DNA of 33,320 nucleotides, from positions 1 through 33,320 of the forward strand of contig PNBD01000082.1 of assembly GCA_003135855.1 (NCBI GenBank), read 5' to 3'. Both the position numbers and the translations under genes were made by a program. The notes under the pieces were generated by a model. The model was given only the letters and a program-made list of their open reading frames with translations, ran no database searches and was not told the DNA's origin. This document shows, one piece after another, positions 8,060 to 15,585 of this stretch; the first letter of the stretch is position 1; every line of letters begins with the position of its first letter. The DNA comes from Deltaproteobacteria bacterium (lineage in GTDB: Bacteria > Desulfobacterota > Binatia > Binatales > Binataceae).

Positions 8060-9142
8060 TCAAGCGCGGCGCAAATCCTGGATGATCTCCTTCAGCACGC
8101 CGCGATCGTGATCGGTCCTGGTCGGCATGTCGAACGAGAGCCGATTGACTCCGGCGAAGCGTTTCTTGATCACGCTCGCAATCTGATCGTAGGTGCCGAC
8201 CGCCGCGAATGCGTGAACCATTTCTTCGCTGACGAGCTTCGCCATTTCGGGCCATTTTTGTTGCACAGACATTTTGTGCAATTCATCGGCGGTATCGCCC
8301 CATCCGTCGATCTCGAAGCTGGAGCGATAGGAACGCGTGGAGCCGTAGAATGCGATCGTCGATTTCATTCCGCTCACCGCGCGCGCGAGTGAATCCTGAT
8401 CTTTCGCCGCGCATAGAAATCCGCCGCCGCCAATCTGGAAGCCGTCCCACTCAGACGAGGGACGCCCCGACTTGTCGAAGCCCTTTTTCAGATTTGGAAA
8501 AGCGATCTGATCGAGATATTTGCGGGTGACGATGCCATGCAGCCGCACGCCCTCGCACACTTCGCCGGCGACTTGCAGCATCCGTTCCTGCACGGCCGCG
8601 ATCAGCACCGGGATTTGCGGATTGGAAACGGGCGGCGGCGCGAAGTTCGGCGTCATGAGCGAGAGATTGTAATGCTCGCTGCGGAAATTGAGCGGCTCGC
8701 CGGTCTGCCAGGTGTTCCAGCACGCGCGCATCGCATTGACGTAATCCTTCATTCGTTGCGCGGGCTTCGACCACGGCATCCCAAATCGGCGCATCACGTG
8801 GCCCTTGACCTGCGAGCCAAGTCCGAGCACCAGGCGGCCGCCGCTCATGCGCTGAATATCCCACGCGGTGTAAGCGGTCGCGACCGGGCTCTTGGTGAAG
8901 CACAGCGCGATACCGGTGGCGAGCTCAAGCTTGGACGGCTCCTGCGCGGCGATCGCGAGATCGAGATAAGGATCGTGCTGCGTCTCCACCGCGAGAATAG
9001 TGTCGTAGCCAAGCGCTTCGGCGTCGCGCACCTGATCGCGAATGGTGCTCCAGGTGGGCTCGGGACGCTTGCCGCCATCCTGCATGTCGGGTGTGTACGG
9101 AACTCCGTGATGAAGACCGCGTTCAATTTTGATTTGTGCCAT
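8060..9142 (-). CDS. Luciferase-like (LLM class) F420/flavin-dependent oxidoreductase
   Basis: This 360-residue cytoplasmic TIM-barrel enzyme belongs to the bacterial luciferase-like superfamily and most resembles the F420-dependent LLM oxidoreductases common in Actinobacteria and some uncultured soil phyla. Family features seen include ALGYDTILAVETQHDPYL near the N-terminus, ELATGIALCFTKSP, the phosphate-loop region RMSGGRLVLGLGSQVKGH (about residues 105-122) and IPVLIAAVQERMLQVAGEV. The start is ATG 9142; an ATG 75 bases upstream would add a serine- and arginine-rich leader that does not look like the family. Whether the cofactor is F420 or FMN cannot be decided from sequence. No F420 biosynthesis gene is present in the window. 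Confidence 0.9.
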   Translation of the reverse strand: MAQIKIERGLHHGVPYTPDMQDGGKRPEPTWSTIRDQVRDAEALGYDTILAVETQHDPYLDLAIAAQEPSKLELATGIALCFTKSPVATAYTAWDIQRMSGGRLVLGLGSQVKGHVMRRFGMPWSKPAQRMKDYVNAMRACWNTWQTGEPLNFRSEHYNLSLMTPNFAPPPVSNPQIPVLIAAVQERMLQVAGEVCEGVRLHGIVTRKYLDQIAFPNLKKGFDKSGRPSSEWDGFQIGGGGFLCAAKDQDSLARAVSGMKSTIAFYGSTRSYRSSFEIDGWGDTADELHKMSVQQKWPEMAKLVSEEMVHAFAAVGTYDQIASVIKKRFAGVNRLSFDMPTRTDHDRGVLKEIIQDLRRA

Positions 9143-9213
9143 GCGGCGTTTATCGCGTCCGCGGCGCGATGCTGTCAAGCTTTCGGAAATCGCGGAACGC
9201 GAAATTTTGGCAT

Positions 9214-9996
9214 TCAAGTGAAGTGCAGGATGCCGAGAATGACCTCGAGCAAAATCAGCAGGACGACTACGACTTCCAGCAAAATCAGGCGGCGTTCGCG
9301 CGCGACGTCGAGCAGGAGGACGAGCGATTCCTGGATGCTCTGCAACTTGCTCGCGAGTGCGGCGTAGCGATCGACGAGATCGAACTCGTCGCGCAGATCG
9401 TCGTAAATGCGGTCCATCGCGGGATCGTCCCAGGTCGCGGCGGGCTTGTCGAGCAGGTGCAGAACCGAGAGCACTTCGGTGCGGGTCGAGATCGCCTCGC
9501 CGATAAATCGATGCAGCGGTTTAACGCGGAACGGCACGGTGCCGCGCACCTCGAGCCGCTGCACGAGCTTGCCGGTGCGATCGAAGAGGTCGTCGACGAT
9601 TCGTTCGTAATATTCCATCGCCGCGCTTTGCGCGACGGTCAGGGCGACGACGCCGGCTCGGGCCGGAGTTAAACGATCGACTCGCAGCATTCCGTCGAAG
9701 ATGCCGATCGTCGCGGCGGGATCTTCGAGCACGGAATAATGTTCGCGAAGGATCTGGGTCGTGAGCCTGGGCAATACTTGCGCGAGCCGCGCAAAAACTG
9801 GTTCGCGATTTTCCGGGGACACGTCGTGCGTTACCACCGCGCCGAACGGGAAGATATACAGGCCTCCGTCGACGCCCAACGGCAGATACAATTCGAGCGG
9901 CGTGATTCTCGCCTCGGGAAATGCGGGCGCGATCTGACGCAGTGAAAAATTCTCCTCGAATGCGACCGCGTAGAATTGATGAATCCGGCCGGGCAT
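9214..9996 (-). CDS. RMD1/YagE family (DUF155) membrane-anchored protein
   Basis: This 260-residue protein matches the RMD1/YagE family. A soluble N-terminal domain reads LYIFPFGAVV (about residues 46-55), then LREHYSVLEDP and a helical region RTEVLSVLHLLDKPAATWDD. A C-terminal hydrophobic span (about residues 238-257) is preceded by the basic segment VARERRL. The last span is the usual membrane anchor of the family. Family members occur in mitochondria and bacteria, and the bacterial function is unknown. The start ATG 9996 has only a weak purine-rich site. It is divergent from the DUF885 peptidase and 71 bases upstream of the luciferase-like gene on the same strand. Confidence 0.88.
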   Translation of the reverse strand: MPGRIHQFYAVAFEENFSLRQIAPAFPEARITPLELYLPLGVDGGLYIFPFGAVVTHDVSPENREPVFARLAQVLPRLTTQILREHYSVLEDPAATIGIFDGMLRVDRLTPARAGVVALTVAQSAAMEYYERIVDDLFDRTGKLVQRLEVRGTVPFRVKPLHRFIGEAISTRTEVLSVLHLLDKPAATWDDPAMDRIYDDLRDEFDLVDRYAALASKLQSIQESLVLLLDVARERRLILLEVVVVLLILLEVILGILHFT

Positions 9997-10019
9997 GTTT
10001 CAAATTTCCAGGCGCCCAG

Positions 10020-10057
10020 ACTGTCTCTCGACAGTGAAGTTGCGATCTGCCAATAGT
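10020..10057 (+). promoter_or_regulatory. Palindrome and promoter in RMD1/DUF885 divergent gap
   Basis: ACTGTC-TCTC-GACAGT is a perfect dyad at 10020-10035. Overlapping it on the plus strand, TCGACA (10028-10033) and AATAGT (10052-10057) are 18 bases apart and resemble a sigma-70 promoter. Transcription would start about three bases before ATG 10067, implying a leaderless message. The dyad covers the -35, so a repressor site is plausible. Confidence 0.4.
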
Positions 10058-10066
10058 CTCAGCCCC

Positions 10067-11860
10067 ATGCACCGATTGAAAGCGGTTCGGGCCCGAGCCG
10101 CAACTGCGCACCTCGCCGCCACGCTCGCTTGCATCGTTTTGCTGGCGTCGAATTTTTCGCCGGCCGCCGCCGACACTGCTGCCAATCGCACGGAATCCGA
10201 TCCTAACGCGAGCTTCCACAAGCAGACGGCGGATTTCATCGAAGCCGAGATGCGGCTTTATCCAGAACACGCCACCGCGCTGGGCGATCATCGCTTCGAC
10301 GATCGGATCGACGATTTGTCGGCCGCAGGCGCCGCCGATGTGATCAGTCACGCACATCATTGGATCAAAATATTCGGCGCCGACGATCCGCGCGCGCTCA
10401 TCGCGAACGACGAAGCCGATCGCGAATGGCTGCTGGCGCATCTAGACGGGGAGCTGCTCCGGACCCAGCAAATTCGCACCTATGAGCGCGACCCCGGCAG
10501 TTACCTGCCCACCTCCGCGATCAACAGTCTGATCAAGCGCGACTTCGCTCCGCTGCTCGTGCGGATGCATTCCGTGGCGGCCCGCGAGATCGCCGCGCTC
10601 AAGAATCTCGCCGCGGCGCGCATCAATCTGAAGGCGGCCAGGACGCCAAAGGTTGCGATCGAAATCACTTTGCAGCAGATGCCGGCAACGATCGGATTTT
10701 TCAGGAACGACGTGCCGTTGGCATTCGCGAAGGCGCCGGACAGCGATGAGAAGGCGAGCTTCCTGCGGGCGAATGCGAATTTGATCATCGCGATCGAAGA
10801 TTACTCGCGATGGCTCAAGAACGATCTGATGCCTCACGCGACAGGCAACTATGCGATCGGCGCCGATGCTTATCGCAGGATGCTCGAGGATGGCGACATG
10901 GTCGACCTGCCGCTCGAGCAACTCGAAGCGGTCGGCGTGAAAGAGCTCGCGCGTCTGCAGGACGAGTTCAAAACGACGGCCGCCGCGATCGATCCGAATC
11001 GCACTCCAGCGGATGTGATCAAAACGTTGAGCCAGGATCATCCCGATAGCGAGGGCGTTCTGCCTGAGGTGGCGTCGGGACTGTCGGACCTGCGGAATTA
11101 CGTGATCGCTCATCGGCTCGCGACCATTCCATCCGACGTGCTGCCGATGGTTCGCGAGACACCGCCGTACATGCGTGCGACGACCTTCGCCTCGATGGAT
11201 ACTCCCGGTCCGTTTGAAAAAACCACCGAGGCGTTTTTTTATGTGACGTTGCCGGAGCCGTCGTGGAGCGAGGAGAAAAAAGCGCAGCTGCTCGCCTTCT
11301 ATGCGCCGCCGACAATTTCGGATACCTCCGTGCACGAGGTTTATCCCGGCCACTACGTCCAATTTCTCAATAACCGGCTGCTCCCGGACCAGGTGCGCCA
11401 GATTTATCATTCGGGCGCCGACAGCGAAGGATGGGCGCTCTACTGCGAGCAGATGATGCTCGATGAAGGTCTGCATCAGGGCGATCCGAAATACCGGCTC
11501 GCACAACTGCAGATGGCGCTGATGCGCGCGTGTCGTTACCTCGCAGGAATCAGGATGCATACGCAGGGGATGACGGTGGATGAAGCCGCGAAATTTTTCG
11601 AGCTCAATGCGTATCAGACTCCGCACAACGCCATGGTCGAAGCGCTACGCGGAACCGACGACCCCGGCTATCTTCGCTACCAGCTCGGCAAGCTGATGAT
11701 TCTGAAATTGCGCGAAGACGTGCGGCGACAGCAAGGCGCGGCTTTCGATTTAGGAAAGTTCCACGACGATTTTCTGAAGCAAGGTGCGATGCCGATCAAA
11801 TTGATTCGTCGCGCGATGCTCGGTAGTGACGGTCCCCTGCTCCAGGAATCGCCGCGATGA
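10067..11860 (+). CDS. Secreted DUF885 family metallopeptidase-like protein
   Basis: This 597-residue protein belongs to DUF885, a group of putative zinc peptidases. The zinc-site motif HEVYPGH is at His423-His429 and the following glutamate is in EGWALYCEQM (Glu454), the pattern expected of an HExxPGH gluzincin-like site. The N-terminus has basic residues, a hydrophobic core (about residues 16-28) and a probable signal cleavage near AAA-D (residue 36), so it is exported. Length and motif order agree with the family. No ribosome site precedes ATG 10067; the promoter candidate ends nine bases upstream, which suits a leaderless start. Its stop overlaps the start of the next gene (ATGA), linking it to an HPP-like membrane protein. 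The substrate is unknown. Confidence 0.9.
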   Translation: MHRLKAVRARAATAHLAATLACIVLLASNFSPAAADTAANRTESDPNASFHKQTADFIEAEMRLYPEHATALGDHRFDDRIDDLSAAGAADVISHAHHWIKIFGADDPRALIANDEADREWLLAHLDGELLRTQQIRTYERDPGSYLPTSAINSLIKRDFAPLLVRMHSVAAREIAALKNLAAARINLKAARTPKVAIEITLQQMPATIGFFRNDVPLAFAKAPDSDEKASFLRANANLIIAIEDYSRWLKNDLMPHATGNYAIGADAYRRMLEDGDMVDLPLEQLEAVGVKELARLQDEFKTTAAAIDPNRTPADVIKTLSQDHPDSEGVLPEVASGLSDLRNYVIAHRLATIPSDVLPMVRETPPYMRATTFASMDTPGPFEKTTEAFFYVTLPEPSWSEEKKAQLLAFYAPPTISDTSVHEVYPGHYVQFLNNRLLPDQVRQIYHSGADSEGWALYCEQMMLDEGLHQGDPKYRLAQLQMALMRACRYLAGIRMHTQGMTVDEAAKFFELNAYQTPHNAMVEALRGTDDPGYLRYQLGKLMILKLREDVRRQQGAAFDLGKFHDDFLKQGAMPIKLIRRAMLGSDGPLLQESPR

Positions 11861-12873
11861 CAAGCGCGCCAAACAGCGACCCCAATCAACGCGGGTGGTA
11901 CGAACTCGAACCCGATCGCGAGGCGGGCTTGCGCGGACGCGCACGCGTCGCAGCCGAAGCGTTCGCAACAATTTACATCGCGCTGATCGCGACGGTGGCG
12001 GCGGTCAGCGGAATTTACTTCATCATGTTTCCTGAACTGGGCGCGCTTTCTTACGATGTGTTCGGCCGGCCGCGCGGGCACTGGAGCAACTCGCCTGTTC
12101 AACTGGCGCTGACTCCCGTCTTCACCGCAGTGGTTGGAATAGTCATGACGCGCAACCTGCCATACGGCTTCGTGTCGGTGATGCTCACGGTGATCGGCGC
12201 GCTCGCGATTATCCTGGCGCTGCGCTCGCCAGTTGCGCCGGCGATTTCGGCGGGTCTTTTGCCGCTAGTGCTGGGAATCAGAAGTTGGGCGTATCCGCCG
12301 GGGATTTTGCTTGGGACGACGATTCTCGCGCTGCTGTCGATTCTTTGGCGGCGATATCATTCCGTCGCACAAGAAAATGTTCCGCGCGATCGCGAACCCG
12401 ACGCGCTTCCGGGCGGCATCGCATGGCTGATCGCGCTGCTGATGTTCGTCGCGCTCGCAGCCTGCATCGTGAAAATAACCGGACTCCGCTTCATCCTGTT
12501 TCCGCCGTTGGTTGTTATCGCATATGAGATGTTCGCGCACGAAGCGTCGTGTGCGTGGGCCGACAAACCGTTCAGATTGCCGGTCGCAGCTTTTCTGGCT
12601 TCCGCGGGTGGATTTGGATTCTGGTATTTGCTCGGGGCCACTCCGCTGACTGCCGCGTGCAGCATGATTTGCGGAATCGGCGTGCTGCGCGCGACTCGCG
12701 TACACGTGCCGCCCGCGCTCGCGGTAGCGCTGCTGCCGATGGTGATGGACGCGCCGACTATCGCGTACCCGTTTGCAGTCGGGTTGGGCACGCTAATTCT
12801 GACGGTGTGGTTCTATCTCTATCGCCGAATTCTCGGCTGGTACGGTTCCCCGATTTTGCGCGCGGTGATTTGA
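11857..12873 (+). CDS. Membrane protein with two HPP-like repeats
   Basis: This 338-residue protein has about nine to ten hydrophobic spans starting at residue 37. The two halves are similar. FIMFPELGALSYDVFG (about 55-70) matches FILFPPLVVIAYEMFA (about 212-227). PAISAGLLPLVLGIRSWAYP (about 128-147) matches PALAVALLPMVMDAPTIAYP (about 286-305). Each half resembles the HPP family, whose characterised members include nitrite or anion transporters of chloroplasts and cyanobacteria. The duplication is seen directly; the HPP assignment rests on motif resemblance. The start ATG 11857 overlaps the stop of the DUF885 gene by four bases, so both are probably made together. Transport is inferred. Confidence 0.75.
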   Translation: MTSAPNSDPNQRGWYELEPDREAGLRGRARVAAEAFATIYIALIATVAAVSGIYFIMFPELGALSYDVFGRPRGHWSNSPVQLALTPVFTAVVGIVMTRNLPYGFVSVMLTVIGALAIILALRSPVAPAISAGLLPLVLGIRSWAYPPGILLGTTILALLSILWRRYHSVAQENVPRDREPDALPGGIAWLIALLMFVALAACIVKITGLRFILFPPLVVIAYEMFAHEASCAWADKPFRLPVAAFLASAGGFGFWYLLGATPLTAACSMICGIGVLRATRVHVPPALAVALLPMVMDAPTIAYPFAVGLGTLILTVWFYLYRRILGWYGSPILRAVI

Positions 12874-12877
12874 TCGC

Positions 12878-12905
12878 AAAAAAAGGCGGGCATCGCTGCC
12901 CGCCT
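12878..12905 (-). terminator. Intrinsic terminator downstream of clpP
   Basis: AGGCGGGCA (12884-12892) pairs perfectly with TGCCCGCCT (12897-12905) around the loop TCGC. Read on the minus strand, the stem is followed by seven Ts (12884-12878). It lies about 40 bases past the clpP stop. On the plus strand, after the HPP-like gene, there is no T-run. Confidence 0.85.
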
Positions 12906-12943
12906 GACTTCACGTAGTGAAATTTGCGATCTTGCGCGCTGCG

Positions 12944-13546
12944 CTAAAGCGACGACTTGACCGGGCGCCCGGCGATGACTTCGTCGATCAGCCCGTACTC
13001 AACCGCCTGCGCAGCCGACATGAAGTTGTCGCGATCGGTGTCCTTTTCGACCTTCTTGATATTCTGACCGGTGTGTTTCGACAGGATTTCATTCAGAATT
13101 TCGCGCAGCCGCAGCGCCTCACGCGCGTGGATCTCGATGTCGCTCGCCTGCCCTTCGAATCCGCCCGACACCTGATGAATCAGAATGCGCGAATGAGGCA
13201 AAGAATAGCGGCGGCCTTTGGCGCCGGCGGCGAGCAGCAGCGCGCCCATGCTGGAAGCCTGCCCCACGCATAGCGTCGAGACGGGCGGCTTGACGAATTG
13301 CATCGTGTCGTAGATCGCCAGGCCGGCCGTAACGGAACCGCCGGGCGAATTGATGTACATATTGATCTCGCGATCAGGGTCCTCGGACTCGAGGAACAGC
13401 AGCTGCGCGGTGACGAGGTTTGCGAGATCGTCGGTGACGGTCCCGCCCATGAAGACGATTCGATCTTTGAGCAGTCGCGAATAGATGTCGTACGACCGCT
13501 CGCCTCGACCCGTCTGTTCGACTACGTAAGGAACAAGTACGCCCAT
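12944..13546 (-). CDS. clpP: ATP-dependent Clp protease proteolytic subunit
   Basis: ClpP is the barrel-shaped serine peptidase that degrades proteins unfolded by ClpX or ClpA in the cytoplasm. The 200-residue sequence is full length. The catalytic serine is in [11 protein letters not shown], the histidine in [10 protein letters not shown] and the aspartate in [11 protein letters not shown]. The N-terminus [20 protein letters not shown] is typical, with little or no propeptide. The gene is alone: neither trigger factor (tig) nor clpX is next to it, unlike the common tig-clpP-clpX order. No ribosome site is seen before ATG 13546, and a -10-like TAGTAT lies nine bases upstream. A strong terminator follows. 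Confidence 0.98.
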   Translation of the reverse strand: MGVLVPYVVEQTGRGERSYDIYSRLLKDRIVFMGGTVTDDLANLVTAQLLFLESEDPDREINMYINSPGGSVTAGLAIYDTMQFVKPPVSTLCVGQASSMGALLLAAGAKGRRYSLPHSRILIHQVSGGFEGQASDIEIHAREALRLREILNEILSKHTGQNIKKVEKDTDRDNFMSAAQAVEYGLIDEVIAGRPVKSSL

Positions 13547-13555
13547 GTGTTGAAA

Positions 13556-13561
13556 ATACTA
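13556..13561 (-). promoter_or_regulatory. Possible -10 box of clpP
   Basis: TAGTAT on the minus strand sits nine bases before the clpP ATG, which would place the transcript start at or within about three bases of the start codon. No convincing -35 is found 16-18 bases further upstream (CTCTCG or similar), so support is weak. Confidence 0.3.
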
Positions 13562-13590
13562 TTTGGCGGCATCCTGGTCGAGAGCGGAAA

Positions 13591-14100
13591 GTGCTAATTC
13601 GAGCGAAACTGACGAGCCAGTGCCTGGTGACGGCGATGCTTTGGATCGTCGCGTGTGGCGCGATCGCATCGGCCGCGCCGGTTGACGACAAGCACTACTA
13701 CCTGCCCGATGAGGCGGCGTCGAAGATCGTTTCAGTTGCAAAGGGAGGCAAGGCCGAAGCCGAAGTGATCGTGTTGACGGAGGCGGTCGCAATCAAGGAG
13801 ACCGGGCCGAAGGAAACGGTCGCAAAATTCGGCGAGGTTTACGCGTTTTCGCCGACGTTCATCGCGGTTCAGCGAGAAGTCCCGACCATGCTGACCTTTT
13901 GGAATCTGCAGTCCGACGACGAGCACGATTTCATGCTGGCCGACGCGAACTCAAAGGTCCTGATGCATGTGAAGCTGCTGCCGCTCTCGAAAACCTCGTA
14001 TGTGTTCACGTTCCACAAAGATGGAATTTTCAATTTCTACTGCGTGATGCATCAGCCGGAGATGAATGGACAGATCATGGTGATGCCGGCATCGAAATGA
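13591..14100 (+). CDS. Secreted cupredoxin-like copper protein
   Basis: This 169-residue protein has a signal peptide (basic residues RAK, a hydrophobic core about residues 11-26, cleavage near ASA-AP at 29) and a C-terminal cupredoxin domain. Candidate type 1 copper ligands are His112 (DEHDF), Cys151, His154 and Met158 (YCVMHQPEM). It probably carries electrons in the periplasm. The start is taken as GTG 13591 because it supplies the basic n-region of the signal peptide; ATG 13636 would leave almost none. The gene is divergent from clpP with a 44-base gap and converges on gltX 15 bases away. No partner oxidase or reductase is adjacent; the nearest is the cytochrome about 6 kb away. Confidence 0.87.
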   Translation: MLIRAKLTSQCLVTAMLWIVACGAIASAAPVDDKHYYLPDEAASKIVSVAKGGKAEAEVIVLTEAVAIKETGPKETVAKFGEVYAFSPTFIAVQREVPTMLTFWNLQSDDEHDFMLADANSKVLMHVKLLPLSKTSYVFTFHKDGIFNFYCVMHQPEMNGQIMVMPASK

Positions 14101-14115
14101 GCCGACCGCGGAAAT

Positions 14116-15561
14116 TCAAGCGCGCTGCTCGGTAAGCTTCACGGCACTGTTGAGGCGTTCGACGGTGCGATGCTTCCCCAACACTTCGATCACTTCGTAG
14201 ATGCCGGGACTCACGGTGCCGCCGGTGATCGCGACGCGAACCGGCTGCGCCAATTGTCCAAGCTTGAAGTTGAATTTGGCGAGCACCCGCTCGAAGACCT
14301 GTTGCACCGCCGCGGCCGAGAATTCGCCCTCGATGGAATCGATTTCAGCGGCCAGGGTCCGTAGCGGCGCGGCGATTTCGGGCTTGAGAAATTTCGCGGC
14401 TGCCTTTGCGTCGATCGTGATGTCGTCCTTCAGATAGAAGGACGCGAATTCGGCCAACTCGTCCAGCGTCTTCGCGCGCTCATGCAGCGTGGCTACCATT
14501 TTCTCGAGCCACGCGTCGTCGCCCGGGATCGGCCATCCGCGTTTCTCGATGAACGGTGTGACCTCGCGAGCTAACTGCGCCACCGGCCGTTCCTTAAGAT
14601 AGTGGAAATTCAGCCACAGCAGTTTTTCGGGATTGAAGACACCAGCCGACTTGCCGCAATCGGCGAAATCGAAAAACTGGATCAGTTCATCCTTCGAGAA
14701 AATTTCCTGGTCGCCGTGCGACCAGCCGAGCCGCGCGAGATAGTTGAGCATCGCCTCGGGGAAGTAGCCACCTTCGCGATACGCGACGACGGAGGTGGCG
14801 CCGTGACGCTTGGACAACGGCGAGCCGTCGGGGCCCAGCACCTGCGGCAGGTGCGCGAACGCCGGCGGCTCGAATCCCAGCGCCTTGAACATCTGAATCT
14901 GGCGCGGAGTGTTGGGAACATGATCGTCGCCGCGCACGATATGCGTGATGCGCAGGTCGGCATCGTCGAGCACGCTCGCGAAATTGTAAATCGGCGAGCC
15001 GTCGGACCGGATGATGATCCAGTCGTCGAGGTCGGCGTTCTGGAAGACCATGCGGCCTTTCACGAGATCTTCGAGCACCGTCTCACCGTCGAGCGGCGCC
15101 TTGAAACGAATGGTGTAATTGCGGCCGGCCGCTTTGTCGGGCAACGCGAGGTCGGACGGAAAATCGAGGTTGCGGCATTTGCGATCGTAGACCGGGCGGC
15201 GATGCTCGCGCTCGGCCTGCTTGCGTTTCGCATCCAATTCTTCGGCGCTGCAGTAGCATGGATAGGCTTTCCCCTCGCGCAGCAAGGTCAGCGCGGCGGC
15301 GCGATGGCGCTCGACGCGATTGGTCTGAAAATATGCGGGATCGGGCGGCCCTTCGTCCCAGTCCATCCCGAGCCAGCGCAAATCGTCGAGTTGTTCCTCG
15401 AGCGATTCCTTGCTCGAGCGCTCGCGATCGGTGTCGTCGATGCGAAGGATGAATACGCCACCGTGGTGCCGCGCGAAGAGCCACGCGAAGAGTCCGGAAC
15501 GGACGTTGCCGATGTGCAGCGAGCCGGTCGGGCTCGGCGCGAACCGCGAGCGTACTTTCAC
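14116..15561 (-). CDS. gltX: Glutamyl-tRNA synthetase
   Basis: This class I aminoacyl-tRNA synthetase charges tRNA with glutamate. The 481-residue sequence is full length. The ATP site HIGN is in PTGSLHIGNVRSGLFAWL (about residues 11-28) and the KMSKS-like loop in SPLSKRHGATSV (about 253-264). Cysteines in CYCSAEELDAKRKQ and DRKCRN mark the zinc-like insertion seen in many bacterial enzymes. The C-terminal anticodon-binding part ends in VIEVLGKHRTVERL. The start is GTG 15561, 24 bases after guaA, making it the last gene of the long minus-strand block. Whether it is discriminating or also makes Glu-tRNAGln cannot be told; gatCAB is not in the window. Confidence 0.97.
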   Translation of the reverse strand: MKVRSRFAPSPTGSLHIGNVRSGLFAWLFARHHGGVFILRIDDTDRERSSKESLEEQLDDLRWLGMDWDEGPPDPAYFQTNRVERHRAAALTLLREGKAYPCYCSAEELDAKRKQAEREHRRPVYDRKCRNLDFPSDLALPDKAAGRNYTIRFKAPLDGETVLEDLVKGRMVFQNADLDDWIIIRSDGSPIYNFASVLDDADLRITHIVRGDDHVPNTPRQIQMFKALGFEPPAFAHLPQVLGPDGSPLSKRHGATSVVAYREGGYFPEAMLNYLARLGWSHGDQEIFSKDELIQFFDFADCGKSAGVFNPEKLLWLNFHYLKERPVAQLAREVTPFIEKRGWPIPGDDAWLEKMVATLHERAKTLDELAEFASFYLKDDITIDAKAAAKFLKPEIAAPLRTLAAEIDSIEGEFSAAAVQQVFERVLAKFNFKLGQLAQPVRVAITGGTVSPGIYEVIEVLGKHRTVERLNSAVKLTEQRA

Positions 15562-15585
15562 GATAACGTTTTCACTCGCACGGTG

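Noticed and set aside
9143-9213. TCGCG-N3-CGCGA hairpin after the RMD1 gene considered as a terminator
   Set aside because: The stem is only five pairs, with a three-T tail on the minus strand, and overlapping alternatives exist; too weak to list.
10020-10035. CTGT-N6-ACAG considered as a LexA box
   Set aside because: The E. coli-type box has eight bases between the half-sites and the Gram-positive type is different. The dyad is kept as an unassigned operator candidate.
10442-11626. A 394-codon minus-strand frame opposite the DUF885 gene
   Set aside because: The plus strand carries the signal peptide and zinc motif; the opposite frame is arginine- and histidine-rich and featureless.
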